Of a stretch of DNA of 6,847 bases, positions 1-6,211 are shown piece by piece. Positions within the stretch are counted from its first letter, which is position 1, and each line of letters starts with the position of its first letter. Source of the stretch: Singulisphaera sp. GP187 (GTDB taxonomy: Bacteria; Planctomycetota; Phycisphaerae; Phycisphaerales; SM1A02). The position numbers and the translations under genes are program-made. The notes under the pieces were generated by a model. It was not told the origin of the DNA, did not search any database, and was given only the letters and a program-made list of their open reading frames with translations. The stretch is taken from positions 1 through 6,847 of the forward strand of contig CAMDEL010000084.1 of NCBI GenBank assembly GCA_945896765.1, read 5' to 3'.

Positions 1-599
1 TTGATCAGCGCAAGACCTTCTTTTTCTGCAAGTCGAATTGGCGAAATACCCGCCGCTTTGTGCGCTTCTGAAGCATTCATTCTGCGTCCGCCGAAATCCA
101 TTGGACCTTCGCCGATCAATCCCTGCGCAAGATGAGCAAGCGGGGCGAGGTCTCCTGAAGCTCCAACCGATCCACGCGACGGAATGACTGGAGTCAATCC
201 GTGATTGAGATGCGCAGCGAGAGAATCAACCAATTCCGCTCGGACTCCTGAATGGGCTCGTGCCAGACTTGCAGCGAGAACAACCATCATCGCCCGGACT
301 TCCCATTGATCCAGCGGTGCGCCGACTCCAGCTGCGTGTGATCGAATCAGATTTGCTTGAAGTTCCGCAAGTTGTTCGCTGGGTAATCGCACATGTGAGA
401 AACTTCCAAAGCCCGTGTTGATTCCATATAAAGGATCACCAGTCGCAGCGCGTTCGAGCATTCCGGATCGAGCTTCCGTGATTCGCTTGCGACTTTCCGA
501 GCTCAACTCGACCTTTGCACCACTGCGAGCCACGGCGCACACGGCATCTAGTGATAGAGGATTTCCATCGAGCATGACTGGCGGGGGAGAGTTTGTCAC
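1..599 (-). CDS. hutH: Histidine ammonia-lyase, N-terminal part (cut by window start)
   Basis: This enzyme deaminates L-histidine to trans-urocanate and ammonia, the first step of histidine catabolism, in the cytoplasm. About 199 residues are visible from the GTG at 599. They contain the conserved YGINTGFG segment (residues 58-65, with the catalytic Tyr58), SHAAG (87-91, with the His typical of histidine-specific lyases), and SRGSVGASGDLAPLAH (141-156). In that last segment Ala147-Ser148-Gly149 cyclise to form the MIO electrophile. The family is about 500 residues long, so roughly the last 60% lies outside the window. Neither possible start, GTG at 599 or ATG at 575, has a clear Shine-Dalgarno sequence. 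The family N-terminus is variable, so the start is uncertain. The gene diverges from the plus-strand operon. A phenylalanine or tyrosine lyase or aminomutase is possible, because these share the MIO fold, but the SHAAG His favours histidine. Confidence 0.93.
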   Translation of the reverse strand, partial: MTNSPPPVMLDGNPLSLDAVCAVARSGAKVELSSESRKRITEARSGMLERAATGDPLYGINTGFGSFSHVRLPSEQLAELQANLIRSHAAGVGAPLDQWEVRAMMVVLAASLARAHSGVRAELVDSLAAHLNHGLTPVIPSRGSVGASGDLAPLAHLAQGLIGEGPMDFGGRRMNASEAHKAAGISPIRLAEKEGLALI

Positions 600-656
600 G
601 GTAATGAGGATACTTCGACATTGCGCAGTGAACAGCATGCGGATACACCACACGCA
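600..656. promoter_or_regulatory. Divergent intergenic region between hutH and the plus-strand operon
   Basis: This short gap must hold, or border on, the promoters of both divergent units. With the outermost possible starts (599 minus, 621 plus) only 21 bp remain. With the inner ATGs (575 and 657) there are 81 bp. A GAGGA at 606-610 is a fair ribosome-binding site for the TTG at 621, with 10-nt spacing. A TATCCT on the minus strand (613-608) resembles a -10 box for hutH but has no convincing -35 element. I could not identify either promoter with confidence. Confidence 0.3.
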
Positions 657-1535
657 ATGAATACTTTCTCGCAATCGTCGGCAGCATCGAATCCTGCGGA
701 ACAATCCGCTGAAAGAGGATGGATTCGTGGACTTGTCCTGACGATCACAATTGTCGGCGCACTTTGGCTGGGATCGACATCGTCGAATCGAATGATCGAT
801 GTGTGCGGAGAACCTGCGGGGTGCGTCACGCTGGCAACTTCGAAAACAAGCGCAATCTTGACGCTTGGGGCAGTCATGATCCTGCTGACAGTCTTGGCAA
901 TGATCGCAGGCCGCTTGGTCAACGCGGTTGTCGGAGTCTTCGTCCTCGGTGCTGGTCTTGCAGGACTGACGCTGCGAAGTGCATCAATTGCAGGAGCGAT
1001 CTTTGGTGGCGCATCGCTGACGTCGCTTGCAATCGAAACGATGATCTGGGCCGTGCCATCGGCAATATCCGTTGTGCTGATCTTTCGCTTTTCAGGATCG
1101 CCTCCCGATATCGCGCAGCGATTTCCTGGTGAGTCGATGTGGAAAGAATATTTCGATAGCGATGCGCTCCGTGGCGCGATCACAGGAGTGCTTCTTCCAT
1201 TGATTGCGTGGTTGGTCATTCGCACAATGTTCAAAGGTCAGGCATTCGGCGGCGCATGCCTCGGCGGCATTGCAGTTGGTATTGCCTTCCGCCTTTTCGC
1301 ACCAAATGTGCAACCAATTCTCGCCTTCATTTCGCCGATCTTGCTCGCAGGTGGATATCAACTCTTTATTGCAAGCCGTATGACTGGCGATATTGGGACG
1401 CTCTTTGCGATCAACGCGCTTCCACCCGAATTGCGGATGATGCCGCTTGATGTCGTCGCAGGATCATTGACTGGGGTCGCGATCGGTATCGGTTGGGCAC
1501 GAAGTTTTCGCCGAAGCGATACGATCACATCGTGA
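657..1535 (+). CDS. Multi-pass inner-membrane protein of unknown function
   Basis: I do not recognise this family. From the ATG at 657 it has 292 residues: a Ser/Ala-rich hydrophilic N-terminus (about 1-20), then some seven or eight hydrophobic segments near 22-40, 65-84, 88-105, 108-143 (perhaps two), 171-189, 195-213, 219-238 and 265-280. The segments are rich in Gly and Ala, with GG and GxxxG patterns. A Cys pair (C50 and C56) lies in the loop after the first segment. A charged, aromatic loop at about 147-170 separates the two halves, and the end is basic (WARSFRR). No transporter, protease or enzyme signature is visible. The in-frame TTG at 621 would add 12 residues and has a GAGGA ribosome-binding site, so it is a real alternative start. 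The ATG leaves more room for the divergent promoters. The stop codon overlaps the kinase start by 4 nt, making this the first gene of the operon. Confidence 0.82.
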   Translation: MNTFSQSSAASNPAEQSAERGWIRGLVLTITIVGALWLGSTSSNRMIDVCGEPAGCVTLATSKTSAILTLGAVMILLTVLAMIAGRLVNAVVGVFVLGAGLAGLTLRSASIAGAIFGGASLTSLAIETMIWAVPSAISVVLIFRFSGSPPDIAQRFPGESMWKEYFDSDALRGAITGVLLPLIAWLVIRTMFKGQAFGGACLGGIAVGIAFRLFAPNVQPILAFISPILLAGGYQLFIASRMTGDIGTLFAINALPPELRMMPLDVVAGSLTGVAIGIGWARSFRRSDTITS

Positions 1536-2446
1536 AACTCGTCGTAACAGGAACTATCGGAATTGACACCGTCCAGACACCTCGCGCCAAGCGTGAAGGA
1601 GTTTCGGGTGGAAGCGCAGCATATTTCGCGGCCGCAGCGAGCCAACTTTGTCCAGTCAGACTGGTCGCAGTTGTTGGTGGAGATTGGCCAGCCGAACACC
1701 ATTCGATCCTAAAAAGTTTTTCAGGCGTCTGTTTGGAAGGCTTGGAATCTCGAACAAATTCGAGAACTTTTTCGTGGGGCGGAAAATATTTCGAGGACGT
1801 GAATCGTCGTGAGACGCTTTTCACCGAAGTTGGAGTTCTGCAAGAAGAACCTCCGCGTGTTCCTGCTGCATACGCTGACAGTGAACTTGTTTTCCTCGGC
1901 AATACGCATCCCTCAGTGCAACTTGGATTCATCGATCAATTTCCAAAGCGAAAATTGGTCGTTGCTGACACCATGGATTTATGGATTCGCACTGCCAACC
2001 CAGAATTACGCGCGCTTCTGCAAAGAGTTGATGGTTTGATCGTCAACGACAGCGAGGCTGCAGAATTGACCGGCGTTCGCAATGCAATCAGCGCCGGGCG
2101 AAAGATTCTCGATATGGGGCCAAAGTTTGTGGTCGTCAAGAAGGGCGAGCATGGAGCGATTCTCATTCATCCCGAAGGTTCTGCAGTCATTCCAGCTTTT
2201 CCAATTGATGATGCGAATGTTGTCGATCCGACAGGAGCGGGCGACAGTTTCGCAGGTGGATTCATGGGATATCTTGCCCGCCAAGGTCGTTTTGATTTCG
2301 CATCGCTGCAGATAGCAATGGCGTATGGAACCGTTGTCGCCAGTTTCTCGCTCGAAGCGTTCGGACTTGATCGAATGCGAACATTGAAGTTTGATGAAAT
2401 CACGAAGCGTCTCGCACAATTTCAGCAAATGGCTCGTGTGGGCTGA
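1532..2446 (+). CDS. PfkB/ribokinase-family sugar or nucleoside kinase
   Basis: This is an ATP-dependent cytoplasmic kinase of 304 residues, the usual PfkB length. The N-terminal strand MKLVVTGTIGID is followed by the Gly-Gly substrate motif SGGSAAYFA (25-33). The middle has VNDSEAAELTG (171-181), the NxxE metal/phosphate motif of the family. The C-terminal signature DPTGAGDSFAGGF (232-244) supplies the anion hole and the catalytic base Asp238. VVKKGEHGA (201-209) matches the usual strand before the nucleotide site. I chose the GTG at 1532 because its A overlaps the upstream stop (GTGA) and the protein then begins exactly at the first PfkB strand. An in-frame TTG at 1493 would add 13 residues that read as out-of-frame upstream gene. 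The substrate is not evident. Residues 80-99, with a WGG and an ETLFTE motif, look like a subfamily feature between the lid and the core. Confidence 0.93.
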   Translation: MKLVVTGTIGIDTVQTPRAKREGVSGGSAAYFAAAASQLCPVRLVAVVGGDWPAEHHSILKSFSGVCLEGLESRTNSRTFSWGGKYFEDVNRRETLFTEVGVLQEEPPRVPAAYADSELVFLGNTHPSVQLGFIDQFPKRKLVVADTMDLWIRTANPELRALLQRVDGLIVNDSEAAELTGVRNAISAGRKILDMGPKFVVVKKGEHGAILIHPEGSAVIPAFPIDDANVVDPTGAGDSFAGGFMGYLARQGRFDFASLQIAMAYGTVVASFSLEAFGLDRMRTLKFDEITKRLAQFQQMARVG

Positions 2447-2449
2447 CAA

Positions 2450-4612
2450 ATGATGCGCTCTTGCTCTGGGCGTTCGGTTCGAATTTATGCAACGTCAGTT
2501 CACTTTGCTTGCATATTTTTTGCTTGCGCAATTCTTCTCTGCGCAATCGCCCGTGCGGATTGGACTCCGTACGACCAACTCCCTGGCGCAGATCGTGGCG
2601 CGTCGATTGCGGGAAGTTTTAATCGTTCGCCCTCAAGCACTATTCGAGATGTGCGCTGGGATATCGCAAAGAATCAAATGTGGTTTCGCCAAACTGGCCC
2701 GTGGTCGATTGTCGATTTGACCACTGGTGCAATCACTCCAGCAAATGAAGGTGAAGACAATGCTCCCGCAGCAAGTCGACCTCGACCATCTCGCAAAGAA
2801 CCAATGGCGCCATCGCGTGGACGACAGCAGCCGATCGCATTTTCGGCAGATAAGACGATGAGCGCAGAATCGCGCGATGGAAACCTCTTCTTGAAATGCA
2901 ACAACGCTGCGAAGCGTGCGGTGACGATAGATGGAACAAGTACTCTGCGATATGGAACAGCAAGCTGGGTTTATGGCGAAGAACTCGATCAAACCACGGG
3001 CATGTGGTGGAGTCCCACCGGTGAACAATTGGCGTTTTATCGCTTTGATGATGCGCAAGTCCCGCTCTACACCATTCTGTCAGGGCTGACGAAATTGCGG
3101 CCAGAAATCGAAACAGAACGCTATCCAAAGCCGGGCGATCCCAATCCAATTGTTGGACTCTCTGTGCTGGATATCAAGGCATTTTGCGTTGATCCTGATG
3201 GCGATCCTTCGAAACACATTCGCACGATCGATGTAGGTCCAAATGAGCAATACATCTATGGTGTGGAATATTCCGCCACAGGTGATCAACTGATTTTTCA
3301 TCGGTTGAATCGCCGGCATGATGTGCTCGAACTTTGCTCCGCTGATACGAAGAGCGGTGTGGTGCGAGTGCTTGTTCGCGAAGAGCAACCTCACTGGAAT
3401 CACCATATGCCTGAAATGGATTTCCTTGCAGATGGTCGCCGATTCATCTGGTCAACCGAGCGAACTGGATTCAAGCAGTACGAGCTTCGGTCGCTCGACT
3501 CGTCGAAGGTCATCCCATTGACAAGCGGAGAATTTCCCGCTGGAAAGATTGTCGAAGTCAACGAAGAAGTGGGAGTGCTTTTCTATACAGCGTTCCCCGC
3601 GCAAACTCAGATCAACCCGCAGTTGATGAGTGTTCATCTTGATGGAACGCAACAAAGGCGCTTGACCCCAGATGATCTGACATACGCTCGGTTTCGAATT
3701 TCGCCTGATGGGCAATACTTTGTTGCAAGTGATGAGACGATTTCACGACCTCCATCGGCGAAACTGTATGGAGCAGATGGCAAGGTGGTTGCGCAGCTCG
3801 CGGAAGGAGCAAGCGATATCTGGTCCTCGCGCAATATCCCAATGCCAGAACTGGTCAAGTTGAAAGCCGCTGACGGAGTGACAAATATCTACGGAACTCT
3901 GCACTTTCCAAGCACTTTCGATCCGAAGAAGTCGTGGCCGTTGATTGTGGATGCCTATGGTGGGCCATACTTTGCAAACATTTTCAATCGATTCTCATCG
4001 CCCCGTGCGGATTGCGAACTTGGCTTTGTCATCCTGCAAATCGACAACCGAGGGACGCCGGGTCGAGGCAAGGCCTTTGAGGATGCGACATATCTGAAAC
4101 TTGGTGGCCCCGATTTGGATGATCAAGCCGCGGCTGTTCGGCAGATCGCCACTCGTCCTGGAATCGACGGATCGCGAGTGGGAATCACGGGCATGTCGTA
4201 TGGCGGATATATGTCTGCGATTGCGCTTGTGCGATATCCCGATGTCTTCAAGGCAGCGGTCGCACGCTCTGGTCCGATGGATTGGCGGCAGTACGACTCG
4301 ATCTATACCGAGCGCTTCATGCGAACTCCTCAAGAAAACAAAGCAGGATATGACGATGGCAGCGTACTTCTTCACGCCGACAAGTTGGCTGGAAAATTTT
4401 TGTTGATTCATGGAATGCAAGATGACAACGTGCATCCATCAAACGGTTGGGCGATTGCGCAGAAGTTGTACGACCGCGACTTTTCATTCGACATGCTTTT
4501 CTTTCCCAAGGCTGGTCATGGTGGATTCGGTCCATCGGAAGAGAGCGCTCTGTGGTCTTTCTTCGTGCGGGAATTGAAGGCAACACCAGATGGAAGCAGT
4601 CAAATTCCATGA
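2450..4612 (+). CDS. Secreted S9B dipeptidyl peptidase IV (prolyl dipeptidyl aminopeptidase)
   Basis: This serine peptidase of 720 residues removes N-terminal Xaa-Pro or Xaa-Ala dipeptides. A signal peptide is visible: basic residues up to Arg11, a hydrophobic core at 12-33, and an ARA site before Asp37. Export to the periplasm or surface is therefore likely. Residues about 60-460 form the DPP IV beta-propeller, with WVYGEEL (173-179) carrying Glu177 and Glu178, equivalent to the double Glu that binds the substrate amino terminus in human DPP4. The alpha/beta hydrolase domain (about 465-712) has DAYGGP (Tyr503, oxyanion), GMSYGGY with nucleophile Ser583, YDSIY (Tyr615, Tyr619), DDN with Asp658 and Asn660, and GHGGF with His690. 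All active-site residues are present, so it should be active. It starts 3 nt after the kinase stop with no clear ribosome-binding site. A second ATG follows immediately at 2453. Its stop overlaps the murQ start. Confidence 0.95.
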   Translation: MMRSCSGRSVRIYATSVHFACIFFACAILLCAIARADWTPYDQLPGADRGASIAGSFNRSPSSTIRDVRWDIAKNQMWFRQTGPWSIVDLTTGAITPANEGEDNAPAASRPRPSRKEPMAPSRGRQQPIAFSADKTMSAESRDGNLFLKCNNAAKRAVTIDGTSTLRYGTASWVYGEELDQTTGMWWSPTGEQLAFYRFDDAQVPLYTILSGLTKLRPEIETERYPKPGDPNPIVGLSVLDIKAFCVDPDGDPSKHIRTIDVGPNEQYIYGVEYSATGDQLIFHRLNRRHDVLELCSADTKSGVVRVLVREEQPHWNHHMPEMDFLADGRRFIWSTERTGFKQYELRSLDSSKVIPLTSGEFPAGKIVEVNEEVGVLFYTAFPAQTQINPQLMSVHLDGTQQRRLTPDDLTYARFRISPDGQYFVASDETISRPPSAKLYGADGKVVAQLAEGASDIWSSRNIPMPELVKLKAADGVTNIYGTLHFPSTFDPKKSWPLIVDAYGGPYFANIFNRFSSPRADCELGFVILQIDNRGTPGRGKAFEDATYLKLGGPDLDDQAAAVRQIATRPGIDGSRVGITGMSYGGYMSAIALVRYPDVFKAAVARSGPMDWRQYDSIYTERFMRTPQENKAGYDDGSVLLHADKLAGKFLLIHGMQDDNVHPSNGWAIAQKLYDRDFSFDMLFFPKAGHGGFGPSEESALWSFFVRELKATPDGSSQIP

Positions 4613-5532
4613 CAAACACAAGCAAATCTGCGCTCCCTCCAGATCGCAGTCATGTCGCGACAGAACAGCGCAACGCAAGTTCCGAAAATTTTGACTTGCT
4701 GACAACTCTCGAACAAGTGCGCGCGATGGCGCACGATCATGCGATTGTTCATGCGGCGGTTGCAAACGCAGCACCCGCGATCGCTGGATTCGTCGATGCT
4801 CTCGTTCCTCGCATTCGCACTGGCGGCAGATTGTTTTATTGCGGCGCCGGGACATCGGGTCGTCTTGGCGTGCTTGATGCGAGTGAATGCCCTCCGACAT
4901 TCTGCAGTGATCCAGGTCAAGTGATTGGTTTGATTGCTGGCGGCGATATGGCTCTTCGAAAGAGCAGCGAACGCCGCGAAGATGAGTATGACGGCATCGC
5001 TGCAGAATTCGCGGCGCATGCGATTGGATCCAACGATGCATTGCTGGCAATTGCAGCGGGGGGTACGACGCCTTATGCACTCGGCGCAATCACTCTCGCA
5101 AAGGCGCAAGGAGCCCTCACTGGATTTCTAGTGTGCTCTGCACTGAAAGCACCAGCAGAGTGCGATCATCTGATTGTGCTGGAAACAGGGGCAGAAATGC
5201 TGACGGGTTCCACGCGATTGAAAGCTGGATCGGCAACCAAGCTTGCGCTGAATTGCATCACAACAATTCTTTTTACTCAGTTGGGGAAAGTGCATGGGAA
5301 TCTGATGGTCGATCTTGCTGCGACAAACGACAAGTTGGTCGATCGCGCGATTCGCACTCTGTGCACATTTGATTCATCATTGACTCGCAGCAATGCTGCA
5401 GAATTACTCGGCAATTCTGGTGGTAGAGTAAAAATTGCAATCGTGATGCGCGCACTGAATCTTTCGGTGAAGCAGGCTGAAGCAAAGCTCGATGCATCGG
5501 CGGGAAATCTGCGCGCAGCGCTGCAAAAGTAG
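4609..5532 (+). CDS. murQ: N-acetylmuramic acid 6-phosphate etherase
   Basis: MurQ cleaves the D-lactyl ether of MurNAc-6-phosphate to give GlcNAc-6-phosphate and D-lactate in cytoplasmic peptidoglycan recycling. The protein has 307 residues, against 298 in E. coli. It begins with the TEQRNASSENFDLLTTLE segment (18-35), then the SIS domain with LFYCGAGTSGRLGVLDASEC (75-94). Glu93 and Glu124 align with the E. coli catalytic pair Glu83 and Glu114 at the same 31-residue spacing. STRLKAGSATK and LGKVHGNLMVD, typical of the family, follow. The C-terminal helical part ends at the TAG at 5530. I chose the ATG at 4609 because its ATGA overlaps the peptidase stop and because longer in-frame starts read through the peptidase gene. 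One oddity is GGTTPY (151-156) where E. coli has SGRTPY. No murP-like PTS transporter or murR-like regulator is adjacent. Confidence 0.96.
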   Translation: MTNTSKSALPPDRSHVATEQRNASSENFDLLTTLEQVRAMAHDHAIVHAAVANAAPAIAGFVDALVPRIRTGGRLFYCGAGTSGRLGVLDASECPPTFCSDPGQVIGLIAGGDMALRKSSERREDEYDGIAAEFAAHAIGSNDALLAIAAGGTTPYALGAITLAKAQGALTGFLVCSALKAPAECDHLIVLETGAEMLTGSTRLKAGSATKLALNCITTILFTQLGKVHGNLMVDLAATNDKLVDRAIRTLCTFDSSLTRSNAAELLGNSGGRVKIAIVMRALNLSVKQAEAKLDASAGNLRAALQK

Positions 5533-5534
5533 AG

Positions 5535-5579
5535 ATTGCAAAAACATAAATTGCAAAAACACAAATTGCAAAAACAACG
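5535..5579. repeat. Three tandem 15-bp repeats with ATTGCAAAAACA core
   Basis: Units at 5535-5549, 5550-5564 and 5565-5579 share the 12-base core ATTGCAAAAACA and differ only in the last three bases (TAA, CAA, ACG). A degenerate fourth unit at 5520-5534 shares TGCAAAA and contains the murQ stop codon. The array abuts the hairpin at 5578. On the minus strand each unit provides TGTTTTTGCAAT, so the array lays three T tracts downstream of the hairpin. Confidence 0.9.
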
Positions 5580-5603
5580 CGACCCCGCCGAAGCAGGGTC
5601 GCG
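5565..5603 (-). terminator. Intrinsic terminator of the HU-like gene
   Basis: CGCGACCC (5578-5585) pairs with GGGTCGCG (5596-5603), an uninterrupted 8-bp GC-rich stem. Inside it a C-A mismatch is followed by two more GC pairs closing a CGAA loop. On the minus strand the stem runs directly into TTGTTTTTGC, a standard T tract, and the 15-bp repeats add further T tracts. It lies 44 nt beyond the HU stop codon. On the plus strand there is no T tract after the stem. For the murQ operon it could therefore only act as a 3'-end barrier, or together with Rho. Confidence 0.82.
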
Positions 5604-5646
5604 TGAAGAATTCAAAGAATCGAATTCAGATTCGTCAGTGAATCAA

Positions 5647-6048
5647 TCAGCTCACGAGTGAGTTGAGAGTCTTCGTTGGACGAACGCGAACTTTCTTACT
5701 TGCTGGCTTCGCCTTGAAAATCTGCGAAAGACCAGTGAATGGGTTCACACCTTCGCGTGACTTTGTCGCTGGCTTCTTGACAGTCTTCATCTTCATGAGA
5801 CCCATGAAGCTGAACACGCCTGGACCACGACCGCCGAGATCGCAACCGATCATCGCGCCGAGATTTTCGAACACTTCCTTCACGACCGTCTTCTTGATAT
5901 CAGAAGCGGTTGCGAGTTCAGCGATGATTTGGCTGCGGGTGCGAGCCTTCGATGTTGTTGTTGGCTTGTAAGCCTTCTTTACAACTTTCACTGCCTTTGC
6001 AGACTTTGTCGACTTCTTTGCAGTCGACTTCTTGGTCATTGTTGCCAT
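5647..6048 (-). CDS. HU-like DNA-binding protein with lysine-rich N-terminal tail
   Basis: This is a small basic nucleoid-associated protein of 133 residues, against about 90 for ordinary HU. Residues 1-37 form a Lys/Ala/Ser/Thr-rich tail with 11 lysines, resembling a histone H1 tail. Residues 38-133 follow the HU/IHF fold: helix pair (SQIIAELATASDIKKTVVKE, 39-58), a GPGVFSFMGLMKMK strand turn (76-89), the DNA-binding arm with VNPFTG (101-106) in place of HU's RNPxTG, and a final KTLNSLV helix. It should bend or compact DNA as a dimer. The start at 6048 is supported by AAAGGA 9 nt upstream. A second Met three codons later is less well placed. It has its own candidate promoter and terminator, so it is probably monocistronic. 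The exact HU subfamily and binding preference are unknown. Confidence 0.9.
   Translation of the reverse strand: MATMTKKSTAKKSTKSAKAVKVVKKAYKPTTTSKARTRSQIIAELATASDIKKTVVKEVFENLGAMIGCDLGGRGPGVFSFMGLMKMKTVKKPATKSREGVNPFTGLSQIFKAKPASKKVRVRPTKTLNSLVS
6008..6033 (-). repeat. In-frame 15-nt direct repeat in the tail of the HU-like gene
   Basis: GTCGACTTCTT occurs at 6008-6018 and again at 6023-6033, a 15-nt period. It encodes two KKST units in the lysine-rich tail (residues 6-9 and 11-14). The period is a multiple of three, so copies can be gained or lost without a frameshift. Confidence 0.75.
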
Positions 6049-6057
6049 CTTGAGATG

Positions 6058-6063
6058 TCCTTT
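6058..6063 (-). promoter_or_regulatory. Ribosome-binding site of the HU-like gene
   Basis: AAAGGA on the minus strand lies 9 nt before the ATG at 6048. It is the clearest Shine-Dalgarno sequence in the window and fixes this start over the Met three codons downstream. It suits a protein made in large amounts. Confidence 0.7.
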
Positions 6064-6126
6064 CTATTGACAATCTTGCCGAGAAAATGGTCTCGCTCCC
6101 ATCCGCACTAGTTATGCGGCATGCGA

Positions 6127-6156
6127 AATGTACGATGAATGCACCTTCGTTCGCAA
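6127..6156 (-). promoter_or_regulatory. Candidate promoter of the HU-like gene
   Basis: On the minus strand TTGCGA (6156-6151) and TACATT (6132-6127) are 18 nt apart, each matching four of six bases of the sigma-70 consensus. The leader would be about 70 nt. A 6-bp inverted repeat (TGCGAA 6122-6127, TTCGCA 6150-6155) overlaps both boxes and could be an operator. The match is only moderate and there is no supporting data. Confidence 0.3.
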
Positions 6157-6211
6157 GCCCAAACGGCGAAAAATTGCTATTTTTTAAGACTTTTTCTGCT
6201 CTGCCAAATTG

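Noticed and set aside
596..1234. A 212-codon minus-strand open frame opposite the membrane-protein gene
   Set aside because: It lies wholly antisense to a protein with consistent membrane segments and a coupled stop, has no recognisable domain, and mirrors the other strand's codon pattern.
1493..1531. TTG start for the kinase, 13 codons earlier
   Set aside because: The extra residues have no family counterpart, while the GTG at 1532 gives the standard stop/start overlap and begins at the first PfkB strand.
4447..4608. Upstream extension of the murQ frame by 54 codons
   Set aside because: This stretch is inside the peptidase coding region. The ATGA overlap and MurQ family length place the start at 4609.
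4600..5109. Long minus-strand open frames opposite murQ
   Set aside because: They are antisense to an unmistakable MurQ. Their Cys/Arg-rich compositions are typical of shadow frames.
5608..5627. Two GAATTC palindromes 8 nt apart
   Set aside because: They can form a weak 6-bp hairpin, but AT-rich six-base palindromes are common by chance and nothing around them gives a function.
5651..5662. CTCAC/GTGAG inverted repeat at the HU stop codon
   Set aside because: It has a 2-nt loop, too short for a hairpin, and is part of the coding end of the gene.
6067..6072. Perfect TTGACA on the plus strand
   Set aside because: No -10-like sequence lies 16-18 nt downstream, and the only plus-strand frames beyond it are shadows of minus-strand genes.
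6169..6184. AAAAAT/ATTTTT hairpin after ugd as an intrinsic terminator
   Set aside because: The stem is only A-T pairs with a 4-nt loop and would be too weak. No GC-rich stem precedes the T run on the minus strand.
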